Shown piece after piece: positions 61,139 through 64,000 of a stretch of DNA of 64,000 nucleotides. Origin of the DNA: Armatimonadota bacterium (GTDB taxonomy: Bacteria; Armatimonadota; Fimbriimonadia; Fimbriimonadales; Fimbriimonadaceae). A program made the position numbers and the translations under genes. Each line of letters begins with the position of its first letter. Positions within the stretch are counted from its first letter, which is position 1. The notes beneath the pieces were generated by a model. The model ran no database searches. It worked only from the letters and a program-made list of their open reading frames with translations, and was not told the DNA's origin. Where the stretch lies: assembly GCA_018268335.1 (NCBI GenBank), contig JAFDWT010000062.1, forward strand, positions 1 through 64,000. The letters are read 5' to 3'.

Positions 61139-61954
61139 ATGTACGAGCAGTATTGGGGACTAAGTGAACCTCCGTTCACGTTGACACCAGACCCGCGGTT
61201 TCTCTATATGAGCCGTTCCCACGAGGACGCGCTTATGATGTTGCACTACGCGATCACGCGCAACAAAGGAGCGGCGACGCTTTGCGGCGAGATCGGACTG
61301 GGCAAGACGACCATCAGCCGCAAGCTGCTGGAGATGTTGGACCCCGTCCAATACAAGATCGTCCTGATCTTCAACCCGATCTTGACACCGACGCAGATGA
61401 TGCAGGAGATCCTCTCCCAGCTCGACGTCGAGTGTCCGAGCCGAGACCGGCAGGTGCTGGTGCAGCGGTTGCACTTGGCACTGCTCGAGTTCTATGACAA
61501 GGGCCGCCGAGTCGTCCTGCTGATCGACGAAGCGCACCTGATCAAGTCTACGCAGACTCTTGAGGAGCTCCGGCTGCTCTTGAACTGCCAGATGAACGAC
61601 CAGTTCCTGATCAGCCTGCTCTTGCTGGGCCAAACCGAACTCCTGCCGAAGCTGGCCAAGGTGCCCGCCCTCGAACAGAGGTTGGCGGTGCGGCACACGA
61701 TCAAGCCCCTCAACGTCCACGACACCGGCGAACTGATCTTGCACCGTATGAAGGTCGCCGGATACATGGGCGAGCAGAGCCCCTTCACTCCGGAGGCCAT
61801 CCATTTGATCCACAAGGTCTCAGGCGGCGCCCCGCGCGTGATCATCCAACTTGCCGACAACTCACTGCTCATGGCCATGGCCCGAAAGGAAAAGATGGTC
61901 GACGGCTATCTGGTCCATGAGCTCGCCGAAGAATTCCACGGAGCAGCAGCATGA
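61139..61954 (+). CDS. ExeA/GspA-like AAA ATPase
   Basis: 271 aa. Start MYEQYWGLSEPPFTLTPDPR is the family hallmark; Walker A GEIGLGKTT, Walker B RVVLLIDEAHLI, sensor/lid region LRLLLNCQMNDQFLISLLLLGQ and a C-terminal lid PEAIHLIHKVSGGAPRVI. ExeA with ExeB helps secretins cross peptidoglycan; this version lacks the C-terminal membrane and peptidoglycan-binding part, so it would be cytoplasmic. First gene of the second pilus-type locus, overlapping the next by ATGA. Confidence 0.9.
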   Translation: MYEQYWGLSEPPFTLTPDPRFLYMSRSHEDALMMLHYAITRNKGAATLCGEIGLGKTTISRKLLEMLDPVQYKIVLIFNPILTPTQMMQEILSQLDVECPSRDRQVLVQRLHLALLEFYDKGRRVVLLIDEAHLIKSTQTLEELRLLLNCQMNDQFLISLLLLGQTELLPKLAKVPALEQRLAVRHTIKPLNVHDTGELILHRMKVAGYMGEQSPFTPEAIHLIHKVSGGAPRVIIQLADNSLLMAMARKEKMVDGYLVHELAEEFHGAAA

Positions 61955-62394
61955 ACCTAGCAGACGCCATCCGACGAGCCCAAGAGGGCCAAAACGCCGC
62001 GCCGACCAGCTTTGCTGCGGCGCCCAAAGAGGAGCCGGTGATCACCGCCGCCGCCCCGTCGTTCTCGACGCCGACCCCGGTCGGCCCCGACGAGATGCCC
62101 GCGCCGCCGAACCCGAACGTCAGCGGCAGCGTCGTCCGACTCGAACTCTTCCTGTCGGCCGAGCAACTCGGTGGCATGTTCCGGGCGATCATGGCGGGCC
62201 AGCACACGGTCCTGACCGTCCGCGAGGCGGCCAGCTATCTGCGCATCACCACGGGGGCCCTGGAAAAGCTCGCCGAAGACGGCGAGGTGCCGGCAGTCCA
62301 AATCGACGGCCGCTGGCGCTTCCCCAAGGCCAGCTTGGACGACTGGCTGTTGGCGCAGACCATTTCAACAGAGGAAGTAGAAGATGTCGCTTAG
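61951..62394 (+). CDS. Excisionase-type helix-turn-helix protein in the pilus operon
   Basis: 147 aa. N-terminal roughly 50 residues are Ala/Pro-rich and probably disordered. A middle segment (SVVRLELFLSAEQLGGMFRAIMAG) is followed by an HTH_17/excisionase-type domain (LTVREAASYLRITTGALEKL, AEDGEVPAVQIDGRWRFPKA, SLDDWLL). It overlaps ExeA by 4 bases and the following pilM by 11, so it is translated together with assembly proteins. It could be a regulator of the locus or have been adapted as a protein-protein adaptor. Confidence 0.85.
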   Translation: MNLADAIRRAQEGQNAAPTSFAAAPKEEPVITAAAPSFSTPTPVGPDEMPAPPNPNVSGSVVRLELFLSAEQLGGMFRAIMAGQHTVLTVREAASYLRITTGALEKLAEDGEVPAVQIDGRWRFPKASLDDWLLAQTISTEEVEDVA

Positions 62395-63472
62395 TCTTTT
62401 CAAGAAGAAATCGTTCTTGGGCCTGGACATCGGCCACCACGCCATCAAAGGCGCCCAGGTGGAGAAGACAGGCTCGGGATGGAAGGTCGTCAAGGCCTTT
62501 AACATCACCACGCCGCCGGACGCTGTGAAGGAAGGGATCATCATCGACCCCGATCCGGTCGGCGCCGCCATCAAGGCGGGGATGAAGCAGGCGCACATCC
62601 ATGCGGACAGCGCGGTCGTCGGCGTCGCCGGTGGCTCGGTCATCGTCCGCAACGTCCGCATCCCCAAGATGAACGAGACGACCTTGCGCAAGTCGATCCG
62701 CTACGAGGCGGGCCGGTACGTGCCGTCTTCGATCGAGGACAGCTTTATCGAGTTCGACATTGTCGAGCAGGACGTGGACGGCCAGATGGACGTCTTGATC
62801 GTGGCCTCGCCCAAAGACATGGTGAACAGCCGTGTCGCCGCCTGCAAGGCTGCTGGGCTGGACGTCGAGATCGTCGACGTCGAGGCCTTTGCCAACTACC
62901 GTGCGGTCGTCGAGGTCGAAGAGAACAACGTCCTCAAGGAACTGACGGTCGCTATGGTCGACATCGGTGCGATGACCACATCGGTGAGCGTCGTCTCCAA
63001 GGGCCAGTTCGCCATGTGCCGCACCATCCCGCAGGCCGGGCAAGTGCTGACGGAGGCGCTCAAGACCTACTTCAAGCTCACGGACGCCGACGCGGAGTCG
63101 GGCAAGACACAGCTCGACTTGAGCGTGCTCTTGGCCGATGCCAAGGTGGTGGAGAACCCGCCACTGCGCATTGTCCAGCCGCACATCGACGACCTCATCC
63201 GCGAGATCCGTCGGTCGCTGAACTACTACCAGTCGCAGCAGACCGAGCAGGGCCAGCCGAACCCGGTGACCCACTTGTTGGTCTCTGGTGGCGGCGCGAA
63301 GTTCGTCGGCCTGGGCGAATACATGGCCAACAAGCTGGGGATGCAAGTCGTCGCCGGCGGCATTTTTGACAACCCGCGGGTCACCAACGGCCTGCTCGAC
63401 GACACAGAACGGGGCTTCGACTTGGTCGTGGCTTCCGGACTGGCCATGAGGGCTTTCGCGAAAGCGGTCTAG
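62384..63472 (+). CDS. pilM: Type IV pilus assembly protein PilM (second copy)
   Basis: Actin-like ATPase, 362 aa, the standard PilM length. FLGLDIGHHAIKGAQVEKTG (phosphate 1), VRNVRIPKMNETTLRKSIRY and the ExxxYVPSSIEDSFIEF block typical of PilM. Then VAMVDIGAMTTSVSVV (phosphate 2) and HLLVSGGGAKFVGL (adenosine motif). More canonical than the copy at 27342. Overlaps the HTH gene by 11 bases. Confidence 0.93.
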   Translation: MSLSLFKKKSFLGLDIGHHAIKGAQVEKTGSGWKVVKAFNITTPPDAVKEGIIIDPDPVGAAIKAGMKQAHIHADSAVVGVAGGSVIVRNVRIPKMNETTLRKSIRYEAGRYVPSSIEDSFIEFDIVEQDVDGQMDVLIVASPKDMVNSRVAACKAAGLDVEIVDVEAFANYRAVVEVEENNVLKELTVAMVDIGAMTTSVSVVSKGQFAMCRTIPQAGQVLTEALKTYFKLTDADAESGKTQLDLSVLLADAKVVENPPLRIVQPHIDDLIREIRRSLNYYQSQQTEQGQPNPVTHLLVSGGGAKFVGLGEYMANKLGMQVVAGGIFDNPRVTNGLLDDTERGFDLVVASGLAMRAFAKAV

Positions 63473-63490
63473 CCAAGAGAGAGAAGCACA

Positions 63491-64000
63491 ATGCCATTGA
63501 TCAACTTGATCCGTGAACAACGCCTGGCGGCCCGCCAGCGCGAGCAAAAGGCACGCACCGCCCTCCTGGGCACGCTCGGCATCGGTGGCCTGGCGGTTCT
63601 GGGTGCCGGCGCCCTTTTGCTCGACACGACGCGGCTGAACCTGGAGGCTTCGAACCTCGAGGCGAAGAAGAAGAAACTCGCGCCGATGCTGACGAAGCTC
63701 GACGACGCCAACAAGGAGATCGACCGCCTGAAACCGCGGATCGAGACTCTGCAAAAGGCCGTCGAATCGACCCAGAAGTGGAGCACGGTGCTCAACCACT
63801 TGGGCAGCAACACGCCGACTGGTTCCTGGCTGACCGGCATCAAAACGATGCAGACAGACAAGACCAAGCCGATCCTGATCACCTTCACCGGCATGGCGGC
63901 TAGCCACGAGGCGGCGTCGGAGTTCACCCTGCGCCTGACATTTTGCAACGAGCTGCAGAACCCTGCGTTGAAGTCGACCACCGAGAAAATGGCCGAAGGC
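63491..64000 (+). CDS. pilN: PilN-like assembly protein (second copy, cut by the window end)
   Basis: First 170 residues visible. MPLINLIREQRLAARQREQK (PilN-type INL motif for PilM binding), one membrane helix (LLGTLGIGGLAVLGAGALLL), a coiled coil (EASNLEAKKKKLAPMLTKLDDANKEI) and the start of the periplasmic domain (LLNH-type VLNHLGSNTPTGSWLTGI). The frame is open at the window edge. 18 bases after pilM. Confidence 0.85.
   Translation, partial: MPLINLIREQRLAARQREQKARTALLGTLGIGGLAVLGAGALLLDTTRLNLEASNLEAKKKKLAPMLTKLDDANKEIDRLKPRIETLQKAVESTQKWSTVLNHLGSNTPTGSWLTGIKTMQTDKTKPILITFTGMAASHEAASEFTLRLTFCNELQNPALKSTTEKMAEG

Noticed and set aside
1-64000. tRNA, rRNA, insertion sequences, integrase or attachment sites
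   Set aside because: No cloverleaf, transposase-like or integrase-like sequence and no flanking direct repeats were recognised by eye; a tool-based scan could still find a missed tRNA.

Overview
This is a 64 kb, GC-rich (estimated by eye, not counted), densely coding bacterial window from an organism with an outer membrane. Secretin genes, TolC/RND-type pumps, a DUF3187-type outer-membrane protein and a KDO-pathway arabinose-5-phosphate isomerase (kdsD) all point to a diderm with LPS-like envelope. The type IV pilus gene layout, the very large pseudopilin-like proteins and the glycine-rich secretin proteins resemble Armatimonadota (Fimbriimonadia). That placement is inference from general gene style and was not tested. 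No rRNA, tRNA, transposase, phage gene or CRISPR array was recognised.

Layout. 1-1003: 5' part of argS on the minus strand, with tandem repeats in and beside it, then a gene-free stretch. 1004-6565: the cytoplasmic and inner-membrane pilus core (pilB, pilT, pilC, pilD). 6627-27111: six co-directional, nearly contiguous genes. Three encode N-terminal prepilin-signal proteins, one a PilX/GspK-like protein, and two giant exported propeller-type proteins (1579 and 2381 aa). The block ends at a strong terminator. 27342-33571: pilM, pilN, pilO, pilP, a separate secretin-N-domain protein and the secretin pilQ. Together, 1004-33571 looks like one type IV pilus or pseudopilus machine with an unusually large tip or cargo module.

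33639-39125: a tightly overlapping seven-gene operon (aroK, aroB, small membrane protein, PASTA pseudokinase, rpe, small membrane protein, ribD). 39126-43707: pdxT, arginase-family gene, kdsD, a hypothetical gene and rplU-rpmA, interspersed with copies of a palindromic intergenic repeat. 43708-47752: a GAF-GGDEF diguanylate cyclase, a clostripain-family lipoprotein and a lone rpsR. 48017-57496: DUF3187 protein, then an AbrB-like regulator with a TolC/adaptor/RND pump operon, then a P1B-type metal ATPase behind a perfect inverted repeat.

57497-61000: a less GC-rich stretch with small ORFs and hypothetical genes, and an MFS exporter. 61139-64000: a second pilus-type assembly locus (ExeA-like ATPase, excisionase-type HTH protein, second PilM, second PilN) running off the window.

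The main candidates for something undescribed are: the giant pseudopilin/propeller block; the split secretin with glycine-rich tails on the periplasmic partners; the PASTA pseudokinase inside a biosynthetic operon; an RND pump with an extra membrane hairpin; and a mosaic palindromic repeat family present five times.
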